Positions 26,667 to 37,984 of a stretch of 64,000 nt of DNA are shown piece by piece; the first letter of the stretch is position 1; each line of letters starts with the position of its first letter. A program made the translations under genes and the position numbers. The notes below the pieces were generated by a model. That model did no database searches and was not told where the DNA came from. It worked only from the letters and a program-made list of their open reading frames with translations. Where the stretch lies: positions 434,001 to 498,000 of the forward strand of contig NZ_CP084752.1 of NCBI RefSeq assembly GCF_020535545.1, given 5' to 3'. The stretch comes from Roseateles sp. XES5. Lineage in GTDB: Bacteria; Pseudomonadota; Alphaproteobacteria; Rhizobiales; Rhizobiaceae.

Positions 26667-29567
26667 TCACGCCTCGGCGTTCAATTCCGCCTTTTCACCC
26701 GTCCCGGACTTTCCGGAGGGGATATTCTGGCCGGAGGGGATATTCTGGCCCGAGAGGATCCTCTGGTAGAACAGGCCGATGCCGATCAGCACCGCGCCGA
26801 GGCCAATGAAGGAGAGCGCCCGCAGGATGCCTTCCAGATTGGCCATGTCGATGAGGAAGACCTTGATGACCGTAATCAGCACGAGGCCGGCGGAGGAAAG
26901 GCGAAGGCTCTTGGAATCGACCCTCGAGCCGATCACCAGCATCAGCACGCCGAGCAGCAGCCAGACGACCGAATAGGTATAGGTCTCCGGCTGGAGGAAG
27001 CCCTTCCAGTCGGCGATGCTCTCGCCGTGCCAGTAGCGGCGCACGGACAGCGTGAACCAGGCGAAGACCAGCGCGACGCCCGCCAGCGCCAGCATGATCA
27101 CATAGGGCAACGGCCGCCGGTCGCGCGCATACAAGGCAAGGCCGCCATAGGCGATGCCGGGCAGCAGGTAGCCGACGAGCAGCAGGTCGAGCACCGGCCA
27201 CGGTCCGAGCAGTTCGCCGGTGAAATACGGATTGAGGCCGATGAAATGGGCAAGCAGGACCGAAAGGACGGAAAGGCCGCCGACGACCATCGAGCCATAG
27301 CGGAAGACCGGGCTCGGCGACTTCAGGTCGAGCGACATCATGATGGCCGAGGCGCCGATGACCAGCAGCGTGTAAGTCGCCTGCTCGCCGAGCGTCGGCA
27401 CGGAACTGTCGAGCACGCCGCCATTCATGCCGTGGCGCACGAGGATAGCGACCGTCAGCAGCAGGAAGAGGCTGGCGAGCGCCTGCATCAGGTTGCGGAT
27501 GCGAAGGCCCGGCCAGCGGCGCAGTTCGAAGGCCGAGAGCGCCAGCAGCGCGGCGGGAATGCCGTAGCCGGCAAGAAGCTGGTTGAAGACCGGCGTCCTC
27601 GAAAGGTTCGCCGCCCCGACGATGGTCGGTTCCCAGGCGATGCGGCCGGCAACGACGGCGGCGGCGCCCGCCATCAGCCAGGGCAGCACCGGCCAGGGAC
27701 GCAGGCGCGTCGCGAACACGGCCGCCGTGCCGAGCGCGACGATACCGAGCGTGGTGGCAAGACCGTCCGTCAGCGCATGCAGCGCCAGCAGGAAGAAGGC
27801 AAAGCCGCCGGCAGCCAGCGCCCATTGCGGAATGAAGAGGCCGTCCTCCTCACCCCGTTCGCGGGAAAAGGCTTCCGCCGCGCCGAAGAAGACGAGACCG
27901 AAGGCGATGGACAGCAGACCGTGTTTCAGGTCGAAGCTGAGATTGCCCGTGTTGAGGAAGCTGACGGCCAGGATCGCGAAGGGCACGGCCGGCGCGAGCC
28001 CGCTCCAGATCGCCGCATAGACGGGCGAACCCGGCGCGCGCAGGCGCACCGCCGCAAGCCCGATGGCGGCATAGACGACGGCGAGCGCCAGCATCAGGTC
28101 GACCGGCACGGGGCCGAGAACGGGGATCGGCGCGGTGCCTTCCAGCGTCGGCGGCGCGAGCGTGCCGAGCGCATCGATGAGGCCGCCGCCCGGAAGCGCG
28201 ATCAGCGTGACGGCACCCGTCATGGCCACGATGGCGGAAAAGAGCGCGGGATAGATCGCCCAGCCGCGCAGCGCGCCAAGCAGCGCCAGCGCCAGCACGA
28301 GGAAGACGAAGCCGTAGTCCGCAAGCGCGATGGCCGGCACGCTGCGCGCCAGCACCAGCGCGGGGAAGGCGATGGCGAGCGCCCCGGTGATCGACACGGC
28401 GATGGCGGGCGGGGTCAGGAGGCGGTCGAGCGCGCCGATAGGCTTTTCCGCCGGAACCGGCGGCTCCTCCGCCACGAGGCCGCCGGGCCAGACGAGGCCG
28501 TGGCCGAGCGCCAGCACGGCAAGGGCCGTCAGCACCGGCACGACATCCACCACATCCGCGCCAGCGAGATAGAGCACGGCCCAGAGCGCCATGCCGGCAT
28601 TGGCGAGCGCCGGCACCACCTGCCAGCGGCAGATGCGCGCGGAGAGGAAGGTGGCGAGCCAGGCGACACCAAGGAAGCCGAAAAGCCCCCAGGGGCTCGG
28701 ATCGCTGGTCGAGACGAGTGCGGGCGTGAGCAGCGAGGCGAGCAGGCCGAGGCCGGCGAGCGCCTGCCCGTGCAGGAGAGACAGGCCGATGGTCGCGAGC
28801 GAAACGGCGGCCAGCAGGGCGAAGGCCGTCAGCGGACCGAGATAGCCGTAGAATTCATGGGCGACATAGGTCACGGCAAAGAGCGTGACGGCGCCGGCGG
28901 CGGTCAGCACGCCGGGAATCATGGCGTTCTGGAAGGCATTGGCGATGAGCGGCTGGGTGCGGCGGCGCAGGACCTCGCCGACGGCCATCAGCGCGAGGCC
29001 GAAGAGAGCCGCCAGCGACAGGCGCACGGCCGGGTTCAAGAGGCCCGCCTCGATGGAATATTTGACGAGGAAGATGCCGCCAAGCGCCAGCGCGATGCCG
29101 CCGACCCAGACGGCCCAGCGTGCGCCGATGCGGCTTTCCAGGCTTTCCCGGGGTTTTGCGGGGGCGGCGGCGATTGCGTCCGCCGTCGTGCTGGCGGCGC
29201 TGGCGTCCGTCGCTTCGGCCGGCACGGCAGGCGCGCCGCCGAAGATCGCGCGGCCCCTCGCCGCCTCGCTCGCTGCCGCCCAGGGGCTGTCGAAGGCTTC
29301 GGGCGCCGGCTCTTCGAGGGCGCCGTGCGCGGGCGGGTCCTGCCTGAGGGTATCCGCATCGAGGGCTTCTCCTCCGGCAGTTTCCGCCGCGTCCACGCCG
29401 GTCTGCGCCACGGTCTCCGCCGGCAGCACGATGCCGGCAGCCTTCAGCGCATCGACCTCACCCTTGAGGCGCATCAGCTCGTCGCCGAGCTTGTGATGGC
29501 TGTTTCGCGCGGCAACGAGCGTGTAGAGCGCCACGCCGATGGCGATCAGGGAGAGGATTTCGAGCAT
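26667..29567 (-). CDS. DUF2339 multi-pass membrane protein
   Basis: This 966-residue protein has an N-terminal anchor and coiled stretch (HHKLGDELMRLKGEVDAL), a 100-residue Ala/Glu-rich linker, then more than twenty hydrophobic segments beginning at ESRIGARWAVWVGGIALALGG, the DUF2339 hallmark. Function is unknown. MLEILSLIAIGVAL (29567) was chosen as start, with GGAG six bases upstream. The last residues contain a duplicated SGQNIP unit from an 18-base DNA repeat. Confidence 0.88.
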   Translation of the reverse strand: MLEILSLIAIGVALYTLVAARNSHHKLGDELMRLKGEVDALKAAGIVLPAETVAQTGVDAAETAGGEALDADTLRQDPPAHGALEEPAPEAFDSPWAAASEAARGRAIFGGAPAVPAEATDASAASTTADAIAAAPAKPRESLESRIGARWAVWVGGIALALGGIFLVKYSIEAGLLNPAVRLSLAALFGLALMAVGEVLRRRTQPLIANAFQNAMIPGVLTAAGAVTLFAVTYVAHEFYGYLGPLTAFALLAAVSLATIGLSLLHGQALAGLGLLASLLTPALVSTSDPSPWGLFGFLGVAWLATFLSARICRWQVVPALANAGMALWAVLYLAGADVVDVVPVLTALAVLALGHGLVWPGGLVAEEPPVPAEKPIGALDRLLTPPAIAVSITGALAIAFPALVLARSVPAIALADYGFVFLVLALALLGALRGWAIYPALFSAIVAMTGAVTLIALPGGGLIDALGTLAPPTLEGTAPIPVLGPVPVDLMLALAVVYAAIGLAAVRLRAPGSPVYAAIWSGLAPAVPFAILAVSFLNTGNLSFDLKHGLLSIAFGLVFFGAAEAFSRERGEEDGLFIPQWALAAGGFAFFLLALHALTDGLATTLGIVALGTAAVFATRLRPWPVLPWLMAGAAAVVAGRIAWEPTIVGAANLSRTPVFNQLLAGYGIPAALLALSAFELRRWPGLRIRNLMQALASLFLLLTVAILVRHGMNGGVLDSSVPTLGEQATYTLLVIGASAIMMSLDLKSPSPVFRYGSMVVGGLSVLSVLLAHFIGLNPYFTGELLGPWPVLDLLLVGYLLPGIAYGGLALYARDRRPLPYVIMLALAGVALVFAWFTLSVRRYWHGESIADWKGFLQPETYTYSVVWLLLGVLMLVIGSRVDSKSLRLSSAGLVLITVIKVFLIDMANLEGILRALSFIGLGAVLIGIGLFYQRILSGQNIPSGQNIPSGKSGTGEKAELNAEA
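26715..26750. repeat. Perfect 18-bp tandem duplication in the DUF2339 gene
   Basis: The unit GGAGGGGATATTCTGGCC occurs twice in direct succession (26715-26732 and 26733-26750) and adds six residues in frame to the cytoplasmic tail. Such a repeat can change copy number by slippage without breaking the frame. Confidence 0.9.
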
Positions 29568-29661
29568 TGCGACTCCAGACAGCACGATCCGGGCGCAGAC
29601 TACCCGGTTTTTTCCAAACGCCAAATTGGAGGACGTTTCGGCGCGGCGATCTCTTCGCCGG

Positions 29662-30171
29662 TCAGCGCATCAGGTTTTCGATGGGGAAGATGGCGCAGGT
29701 TTCCGTGCCATGGGCGAGCAGCTTGCCCTTGCCGTCGCGCAGCCAGGCCTCCGAGGTGGCGATGGTGCGGCCGCGATGGACGATCTTGCCTTCACAGAAC
29801 ACCTCGCCCATGCCGGGCAGGACGGGGCGCACGAGGTTCAGCTTGAACTCGATGGTCGTATAGGCCTCGCCCGGCTTGATGACGGAGAACACCGCGCAGC
29901 CGAGGGCCGAATCCATCACCGTCGCCGTCCAGCCGCCATGCACGGTGCCGAGCGGATTGAGGTAGTCGGCGGACGGCATGCCGGCGAAGACGACGCGCCC
30001 TTCCTCCACCTCGGTCATGCTGAAGGTGAGGGTCTTGGCCATGGACGGGGCCGGCAGTTCGTTGGCCAGCATGGCCCGCAGCACCGGCAAGCCGCCGTCG
30101 CGCTTCACCACGTCGAGCGGCAGCGTGCCGATGCCGCCGACCGTCAGCCCCGGATAGATTTCGACCGTCAT
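29662..30171 (-). CDS. PaaI-family hotdog thioesterase
   Basis: The 169-residue protein has the hotdog-fold signature [23 protein letters not shown] and a following basic LNLVRPV strand, as in PaaI/YbgC-like acyl-CoA thioesterases. The acyl group cannot be named. Its ATG overlaps the recO stop by four bases (30168-30171), so it appears co-translated with the repair gene. Confidence 0.87.
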   Translation of the reverse strand: MTVEIYPGLTVGGIGTLPLDVVKRDGGLPVLRAMLANELPAPSMAKTLTFSMTEVEEGRVVFAGMPSADYLNPLGTVHGGWTATVMDSALGCAVFSVIKPGEAYTTIEFKLNLVRPVLPGMGEVFCEGKIVHRGRTIATSEAWLRDGKGKLLAHGTETCAIFPIENLMR

Positions 30172-30932
30172 GCGCTCTTCTCTTTCTGTTGCTCGTTTTT
30201 CGACGCATGGAGCGCCTTCAGCGCCGCCTGCACGAAGCCCTCGCGGGCGCTGGCCAGTTCCAGCCCGCGCGGCTCGCAGACATGCCGGTTGAGGAAGAAG
30301 GCCGTCAGGCGGAAGCCGTCGGCAAGGGCCGCGGCATCGGCGGCATGGCGGCTTTCATCGCCGAGGAAGGCCGGCAGCGCCAGCATCTTGTCCGCCCAGG
30401 GCGCGCCCGCCGCGCGCGAGACGGCGCGACCGGATTTCGGCGAGACGTAGCAGAGATCCTGGCGGCTGCCGGTGGCGACGCATTCGAGAAGATCGAGGCC
30501 GAAGCCGAGGTCGTTCAGCACGGCAAGCTCGAAGCGGATGAACAGTTCGCCCGCATCGGCCGGCTCGTGCAGGTGATCGAGGATGACGGCAAGCGCCTCG
30601 TAGAGATGGGGATGGGGATCGCGCTCCGGCAGGAAGCGCAGCAGCGCCGCCATGGCCTGCACGCCATAGACGGCGGTCGCCGTCTCCATCAGGCGGCCGG
30701 CGCGCAGCTCCATGGGTTCGATGCGGAACTCGCCGAGATGTTCGTCGAGCCGCGCCCGCCAGGTCACGTCGACGGAATTGCCCGGCTGGAGCACCGGCTG
30801 CATGGTCCGCGAGCGGCCGCCGCGCACCATGCCGAGATGCCGCCCGCGCCCATGCGTCATCACCTCGACGATGACAGACGTCTCGCCATGGCGTCGAACG
30901 CCCAGAACGATGGCTTCATCACTCCATTGCAT
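30168..30932 (-). CDS. recO: DNA repair protein RecO
   Basis: The 254-residue protein begins [24 protein letters not shown], the N-terminal OB fold of RecO, and continues with [19 protein letters not shown]. RecO works with RecF and RecR to load RecA on single-stranded gaps. In many rhizobia recO follows era; here era lies 11 kb away in the acpS-lepB-rnc cluster and recO stands with a thioesterase gene. Confidence 0.92.
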   Translation of the reverse strand: MQWSDEAIVLGVRRHGETSVIVEVMTHGRGRHLGMVRGGRSRTMQPVLQPGNSVDVTWRARLDEHLGEFRIEPMELRAGRLMETATAVYGVQAMAALLRFLPERDPHPHLYEALAVILDHLHEPADAGELFIRFELAVLNDLGFGLDLLECVATGSRQDLCYVSPKSGRAVSRAAGAPWADKMLALPAFLGDESRHAADAAALADGFRLTAFFLNRHVCEPRGLELASAREGFVQAALKALHASKNEQQKEKSA

Positions 30933-31187
30933 GGCAAAGCCTTACGCTGTCGGCGAAGCGGGAGCAAGCGCGGCAGGCATGGCCCGGCCCGCCGGCGGAG
31001 AGCGGGCATGCAGGCCGGATGCAGGGACGGCGCAGGCCTGCGACGGAACCGCGCGTGGCCGTATGGCAACACCTAAGCCATTGCCACAGTTTCGCTTTCT
31101 TCTCGCCCTGCCCTCGCCCCCTTTGCCTTTGAAGACCCGGCCGAAGGCCGCAAAGGCCGCAGTGCAGTTCCAGATACAGGTGCCCTT

Positions 31188-31922
31188 ATGTGTGTGTCCC
31201 GCGCCCTTTCGCTTCTCCTCCTTGCCGCAACGCTTGCCGGCTGCGCCACCACCGCGCTGCCGGTGAAGAAGAAAGGGCCGGACCCGATGCATGTCGCCAT
31301 GTACGGGCCGCATCCGGACGAGCGCTTCCCGCTGCCGGCGATGGACATCAGCCGCGTCAACCCGAAATATTTCCGCCAGCAGGTGGCCTACCAGACGATG
31401 GAGCCGGCCGGCACCATCGTCATCGACACGCAGAACCGCTTCCTCTACCTCGTGCAGGGCGAAGGCATGGCGATGCGCTACGGCATCGGCGTCGGCAAGG
31501 CGGGGCTGGAATTTGAGGGCACGGCGCGCATCGGCCGCAAGGCCGAATGGCCGCGCTGGACGCCGACGCAGAACATGATCGAGCGCGAGCCGGAACGGAA
31601 CCTCAAATGGGCCGGCGGCATGGAGCCGGGCCTGACCAATCCGCTCGGGCCGCGCGCGCTCTATCTCCACAAGGACGGCAAGGACACGCTCTTCCGCATT
31701 CACGGCACGTCCGAGCCGTGGTCGATCGGCAAGGCGGTGTCGAGCGGCTGCGTGCGCCTGTTCAATCAGGATATCATCGATCTCTACAGCCGCGTGCCGG
31801 CGGGAAGCCGCGTCGTCGTGCTGCAGCATCAGACGCCGATGGGCGAAACCACGCCGATGGCGGCAAACCAGACCACGCCGATGGCGGGTGGCGACGGGCT
31901 CGTCCCGCCCGCCGCCATCTGA
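31188..31922 (+). CDS. L,D-transpeptidase lipoprotein (YkuD domain)
   Basis: The 244-residue protein has a lipoprotein signal with lipobox LAGC (Cys19), then a YkuD catalytic domain with IHGTSEPWSIGKAVSSGCVRLFNQDI, the invariant His and Cys. Enzymes of this class form 3-3 peptidoglycan crosslinks or attach outer-membrane proteins to peptidoglycan, as shown in other Rhizobiales. The C-terminus holds three TPM-A units (TPMGETTPMAANQTTPMAGG). It converges on the VOC gene. Confidence 0.9.
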   Translation: MCVSRALSLLLLAATLAGCATTALPVKKKGPDPMHVAMYGPHPDERFPLPAMDISRVNPKYFRQQVAYQTMEPAGTIVIDTQNRFLYLVQGEGMAMRYGIGVGKAGLEFEGTARIGRKAEWPRWTPTQNMIEREPERNLKWAGGMEPGLTNPLGPRALYLHKDGKDTLFRIHGTSEPWSIGKAVSSGCVRLFNQDIIDLYSRVPAGSRVVVLQHQTPMGETTPMAANQTTPMAGGDGLVPPAAI

Positions 31923-31925
31923 GGC

Positions 31926-32288
31926 CTACCAGGCCTCGGGCTCGCGGACCATATGCACGATATTGGCCGGGTTCATGATCCAGCCGCCGCGAAAGCCCTC
32001 GCCCAGATCCTCGACGGCGTCGCAGCGCACGACGCCGTTTTCTTGGAGATGACCAAGCGCCACGGCATGGTCGGGCGCAAAGAGTTCGAGCCAGACTTCG
32101 GCCTTACTGTAGGTCGGCGCCTCGTCGATCCACAGCCGGTTCGGCCCCAGCAGAAAGCCCCTGGCCGGCGCCTTCTCGTCGAAGGGCGGCAGGCCCACCA
32201 CGTCGCGATAGAAGGCAAGGGTCGCTTCGTACTGGTGCGAAGGCACCTTCATGGCGATGTTGATACCGCCGCTGATTTTTGCCGTCAT
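31926..32288 (-). CDS. VOC family protein (glyoxalase/bleomycin-resistance fold)
   Basis: The 120-residue protein has a vicinal oxygen chelate repeat, IAMKVPSHQYEATLAFYRDVVGLP, and a matching second half ending PANIVHMVREPEA. Single-domain proteins like this usually act as dimers, and the function ranges from metal enzymes to drug binding. AAAGGAG sits seven bases before the ATG at 32288. It lies downstream of the SRPBCC gene on the same strand with a 110-base gap. Confidence 0.8.
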   Translation of the reverse strand: MTAKISGGINIAMKVPSHQYEATLAFYRDVVGLPPFDEKAPARGFLLGPNRLWIDEAPTYSKAEVWLELFAPDHAVALGHLQENGVVRCDAVEDLGEGFRGGWIMNPANIVHMVREPEAW

Positions 32289-32398
32289 GGCACGCTCCTT
32301 TGACATATCCGAGCGAAGCGGCACCGCTTGCGCGCCGGATAAAACACTGAAAACAAGATGTTGCAGACGTCGGCGAACGACCGTTCACCGGTATCCCC

Positions 32399-32887
32399 TC
32401 AGGTGAAATCCTGCTGCTCGGACGTGACGACGCCCTTCATCTCGCTCGGATAGTAGCCGTCGCGCAGGTTGATGCCGTATTCGACATAGGCCTTCATGCA
32501 GGCCAGCATCTGCGACCAGCCCTCGCAGTTCATGTAGGAGGACTTCTGGCCGCGCGCATCCTCGCGCCAGCCGGTCTCGGCGATGGTCACCATCGTGCCG
32601 CCATCGTCCAGCGGCTTGAAGTGCATCTCGACACGCGTCTTGTAGGGGTCCTCCCCTTCCTCGACCATGGCATCCCAGCGAAAGACGATGAGGGCATCCT
32701 TCTCCACCTTGTCGACGATGACGGGGGCCATGCCCCACCAGGTCACCGTCGTGCCTTCGACGAGCGGCGCGCTCGCGCCGCCGATGGTGGTGAAATAGCC
32801 GCTCAGCTTCTCGGGGTTGACCACGGCGTCAAAGACTTCGGCCACCGGCTTGCCGATGCGTCCGTTTACGCGGAATTCCAGCGTCAT
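32399..32887 (-). CDS. SRPBCC (AHSA1-like) protein
   Basis: The 162-residue protein begins with FRVNGRIGKPVAEVFDAVVNPEKLSGYF and contains ETGWREDARGQKSSYMNCEGWSQML, the C-terminal helix region of the AHSA1/SRPBCC fold with a hydrophobic ligand pocket. Genes of this type are often divergent from or next to an ArsR regulator, as here. The ligand is unknown. Confidence 0.85.
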   Translation of the reverse strand: MTLEFRVNGRIGKPVAEVFDAVVNPEKLSGYFTTIGGASAPLVEGTTVTWWGMAPVIVDKVEKDALIVFRWDAMVEEGEDPYKTRVEMHFKPLDDGGTMVTIAETGWREDARGQKSSYMNCEGWSQMLACMKAYVEYGINLRDGYYPSEMKGVVTSEQQDFT

Positions 32888-32923
32888 GCCGTCCTCCTTC
32901 GGGCGCTATCGCCCTTGCTTTGT

Positions 32924-32991
32924 CTTGTACCCATCAAACTTGTACCCATCCAACTTGTACCTGGGCAAAATATGTTATAAAAACATAACAT
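32924..32991. promoter_or_regulatory. Repeat-rich divergent promoter, SRPBCC/arsR
   Basis: Three 15-base direct repeats beginning CTTGTACC (32924-32938, 32939-32953, 32954-32968) are followed by the inverted repeat ATGTTAT-AAAAAC-ATAACAT (32972-32991), whose right arm includes the arsR ATG. Likely the ArsR operator is the palindrome, and the direct repeats belong to the SRPBCC promoter. No direct evidence of the binding factor exists. Confidence 0.6.
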
Positions 32992-33313
32992 GTCAAGCGA
33001 ATCGCAACAGGATGCCGTTTTCAAGGCCCTCGCCAACGGGAAGCGGCGCCAGATGCTGGATGCGATCAGGGATGCGCCGCTGACGACGGGCGCGCTGTGC
33101 GAGCGATTTCCGGAGATGGACCGCTGCACGGTCATGCAGCACCTCAAGGTGCTGGAAGAGGCGGAGCTCGTCATTCCCCGCCGCGAGGGCCGCGAGCGCT
33201 GGAACCACCTCAACGCCCTGCCGATCCAGGCGATCTCCGACCGCTGGATCAGCCAGTATGCCGGTCATGCGATGAGCGTGCTTGCCGCCATCAAGGGCGA
33301 TCTCGACGGATGA
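32990..33313 (+). CDS. ArsR-family winged-helix regulator
   Basis: The 107-residue protein has the ArsR winged helix: FKALANGKRRQMLDAIRD, PLTTGALCERF and RCTVMQHLKVLEEAELVIPRREGRERWNHLN. No paired cysteine metal site (CxC) is seen in the recognition helix, so it probably senses something other than arsenic. It is divergent from the SRPBCC gene it may repress. Confidence 0.85.
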   Translation: MSSESQQDAVFKALANGKRRQMLDAIRDAPLTTGALCERFPEMDRCTVMQHLKVLEEAELVIPRREGRERWNHLNALPIQAISDRWISQYAGHAMSVLAAIKGDLDG

Positions 33314-33343
33314 GGCGCCGCCTTCCGGCGACGCCCCGAAAGG

Positions 33344-34243
33344 TCAGGCCTCGGCGGCGATGCGGCCGATCTCGGCGATGACGACATTGCGCTCGTCGCC
33401 GGAAATGCCGGGGATCTCGCAGAAGGCGGTCACGACGATGGCGCCGCGATCGGGCGACCAGGCGATAGCCACGTCATTGGCATTGCCGGCCTTGTCGCCG
33501 TTGGTGCCGGTCTTGTCGCCCACCGTCCAGCCGGCCGGCAGGCCGGCGCGCAGCCGCGTGTCGCCGGTCTTGTTCATCACCAGCCAGGCGGCAAGCTGCG
33601 CCTTCGAGCGCGGCGAGAGCACATCGGCGAAGATCAGCCTGTGCAGCGTGTCCGCCATGGCGACGGGCGTCGTCGTGTCGCGCTCGTCATCCGGCGTGTC
33701 ATGATAGTTGAGCGCCGGCTCCGTGCGGTCGAGGCGCGTGACGTCATCGCCGGTGCCGCGCAGGAAGGCCGTCAGCGCCTTCGGCCCGCCCGAGGCGGCA
33801 AGCAGCAGGTTCGCCGCACCATTGTCGCTGAGCGTGACGGCCGCCTCGCAGAGTTCGGCGACCGACATGCTGCCGCCGACGCGCTTTTCCACCGCCGGCG
33901 ACCATTCGGAAAGGTCGGACTTGCGGATCTTGACGGCGCGGTCGAGCGTCTCTTCCTTGCGGTCGACGCGGGCGAGGATATGGGCCGCGAGCAAGGCCTT
34001 GAAGGTGCTGCACATCAGGAAGCGCTCGTCGGCGCGATGGCCGACCCGTGCACCCGTCGCAAGATTATGTATGGCAACGCCGATGCGCCCCTTGTGGCGC
34101 GCCTCGAGCTCGGCCAGCCGCTTTTCCAGCCCCGCGCCATCGGCCGCGCGGGCGGCACCGGCGCTGCCGGCAAGCGTGGACACCGCGGGAACGGCAAGGA
34201 GAGCGCCGGCAAGCGCATGCCGGCGTGAAATCGTGATCGTCAT
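33344..34243 (-). CDS. bla: Class A beta-lactamase
   Basis: The 299-residue enzyme has a twin-arginine type signal (SRRHALAGALLAV), then Ser79-Thr-Phe-Lys82, Ser139-Asp-Asn, Glu175 in EPALN and Lys244-Thr-Gly, all the class A catalytic motifs. It would acylate and hydrolyse beta-lactams in the periplasm. A Cys precedes Ser79, but the residue after KTGT is Asn, so the second Cys of the carbapenemase-type disulfide is absent. Spectrum cannot be predicted. No mobile element flanks it, which suggests a resident gene. Confidence 0.92.
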   Translation of the reverse strand: MTITISRRHALAGALLAVPAVSTLAGSAGAARAADGAGLEKRLAELEARHKGRIGVAIHNLATGARVGHRADERFLMCSTFKALLAAHILARVDRKEETLDRAVKIRKSDLSEWSPAVEKRVGGSMSVAELCEAAVTLSDNGAANLLLAASGGPKALTAFLRGTGDDVTRLDRTEPALNYHDTPDDERDTTTPVAMADTLHRLIFADVLSPRSKAQLAAWLVMNKTGDTRLRAGLPAGWTVGDKTGTNGDKAGNANDVAIAWSPDRGAIVVTAFCEIPGISGDERNVVIAEIGRIAAEA

Positions 34244-34381
34244 TCGATGTTTCCTGTCTGTCGGCCACGGGGACGCATCCCGTCCCCGCTTCGTTTGAGC
34301 CCGCCCATGCCGCGACTATGCGCAACGGCATGGGTCAGGACAAACGACGATTTCTGCCGGCAGCCATTAGGAAAACTAGGG

Positions 34382-36691
<2,310 letters not shown>

Positions 36692-36934
36692 GTCGAAACT
36701 CCTCGGGCAGTGCGGCAACTTTCTTCGGACTTGCTCATAGAGAGCCCCCGATGGCAAGCCAACCGCGCGCCGCGCCGCGGCCGGTCCGTCCACAATATAT
36801 CATATCCCTGCAACCCGCCCGCCCGGCACGCCGTGCTGCGGTTGAAAAGACGCTAATCCCGGCTTAGCGGTTGTAACGCTTCATAAAGTCTTGCCGACTA
36901 TCCTTCCCGACGTAACGGGAACGGGGCCTTCGGC

Positions 36935-37984
36935 ATGCGCGGCGCATTTCTTGCAGCAGTCTCATTGACGGCCCTCGCCGCGGCCGCTCCGGCGAGCGCG
37001 GCGACGCTCAACCTTCTCATCTGGGAATCCTATATCGACGCGCAGATCCTCGCCGATTTCACCGCCGAAACCGGCATCGCGGTGCGCCAGACCTTCTATG
37101 ACAGTGGCGATGCGCGCGACGAGATCCTCGCCGATCCCAACAGCAATATCGACGTGGTCGTCACCAACGAGAACGGCGCGAAACTCTACGGCAACCGCGG
37201 CATCATCATGGCGCTGGACGTGGAGAACGTGCCGGCGCTGAAGGACTATGCCGAAAGCTGGACGAAGCGCTGCGGCGGCTATGGCGTGCCCTATCTCTGG
37301 GGCACGATGGGCATCCTCTACCGCTCCGACAAGATCACCACGCCGCCGACCTCCTGGGCGGACATGATGAAGCCGGCCGAAAGCCTGCGCGGCCATATCG
37401 CCATGTACGACGATCACGCCGAGGCCTTCGTCGCCCCGCTGGTGCTGCTCGGCAAGTCGGTCAACGCCAACGACAACGAATCCCTGAAAGCCGCCTTCGA
37501 GCTGATGAAGGCGCAGCTTCCCTATGTGCTGACCTACGACTACGTCATCACCTCCATCCAGAGCGCCGACAAGGGGCCGAACATCCACATGGCGCTCGGC
37601 TATAGCGGCGACCAGTACACGCTGAACGACAAGGTCTCCTCGCCCGGCCTCTGGCGCTATGTCGTGCCGAAGGAAGGCACGCTCTCCTGGCTCGACTGCA
37701 TCAGCGTCAGCCAGCGCTCCGGCAACAAGGACCTGGCGCTGCAACTGGTCGACTATATCAGCAACGCGAAGAACGGCGCGCGCAACGCGCTGAAGCTCAA
37801 CATGCCCACGGCAAGCACGGCCGCCCTCGCGCTGCTGCCGAAAGACGTGCAATCCAATCCCGAAATCTATGCCGCACCGGAAATCCTGGCCAAAAGCCAG
37901 CTTCAGGAGGAACTGACCGTGCAATCGGTTCAGGCCCGCCGCCGCATCATCAGCAGTCTGGCCCAACTCAGTGACGCTCGGTAA
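36935..37984 (+). CDS. PotD/NspS-like periplasmic polyamine-binding protein
   Basis: The 349-residue protein has a signal peptide (cleavage near ASA-ATL) and the PotD fold: LLIWESYIDAQILADFTAETGI, VPYLWGTMGILYRSD and VPKEGTLSWLDCI. Residues that clamp polyamines in PotD are kept: W-E-S-Y, Asp-Asp-x-x-Glu (MYDDHAEAF) and W-x-D. One PotD pocket Trp is replaced by Tyr (ALGYSGDQ). No ABC transporter genes adjoin it; instead its 3' end overlaps a membrane GGDEF-EAL gene by 14 bases, as in the nspS-mbaA pair. It is more likely a ligand sensor than a transporter subunit. Confidence 0.82.
   Translation: MRGAFLAAVSLTALAAAAPASAATLNLLIWESYIDAQILADFTAETGIAVRQTFYDSGDARDEILADPNSNIDVVVTNENGAKLYGNRGIIMALDVENVPALKDYAESWTKRCGGYGVPYLWGTMGILYRSDKITTPPTSWADMMKPAESLRGHIAMYDDHAEAFVAPLVLLGKSVNANDNESLKAAFELMKAQLPYVLTYDYVITSIQSADKGPNIHMALGYSGDQYTLNDKVSSPGLWRYVVPKEGTLSWLDCISVSQRSGNKDLALQLVDYISNAKNGARNALKLNMPTASTAALALLPKDVQSNPEIYAAPEILAKSQLQEELTVQSVQARRRIISSLAQLSDAR

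Noticed and set aside
26779..29846. Very long plus-strand open frame (over 900 codons) opposite the DUF2339 gene
   Set aside because: It is Arg/Gly/His-rich, has no family signature and mirrors codon-position bias of the real minus-strand gene, as expected in high-GC DNA.
33344..34243. Carbapenemase of KPC/SME type
   Set aside because: The second cysteine of the diagnostic disulfide is replaced by Asn after the KTGT motif.
36935..37984. Transport subunit of a polyamine ABC importer
   Set aside because: No permease or ATPase gene is adjacent on either side, and the gene overlaps a GGDEF-EAL gene.
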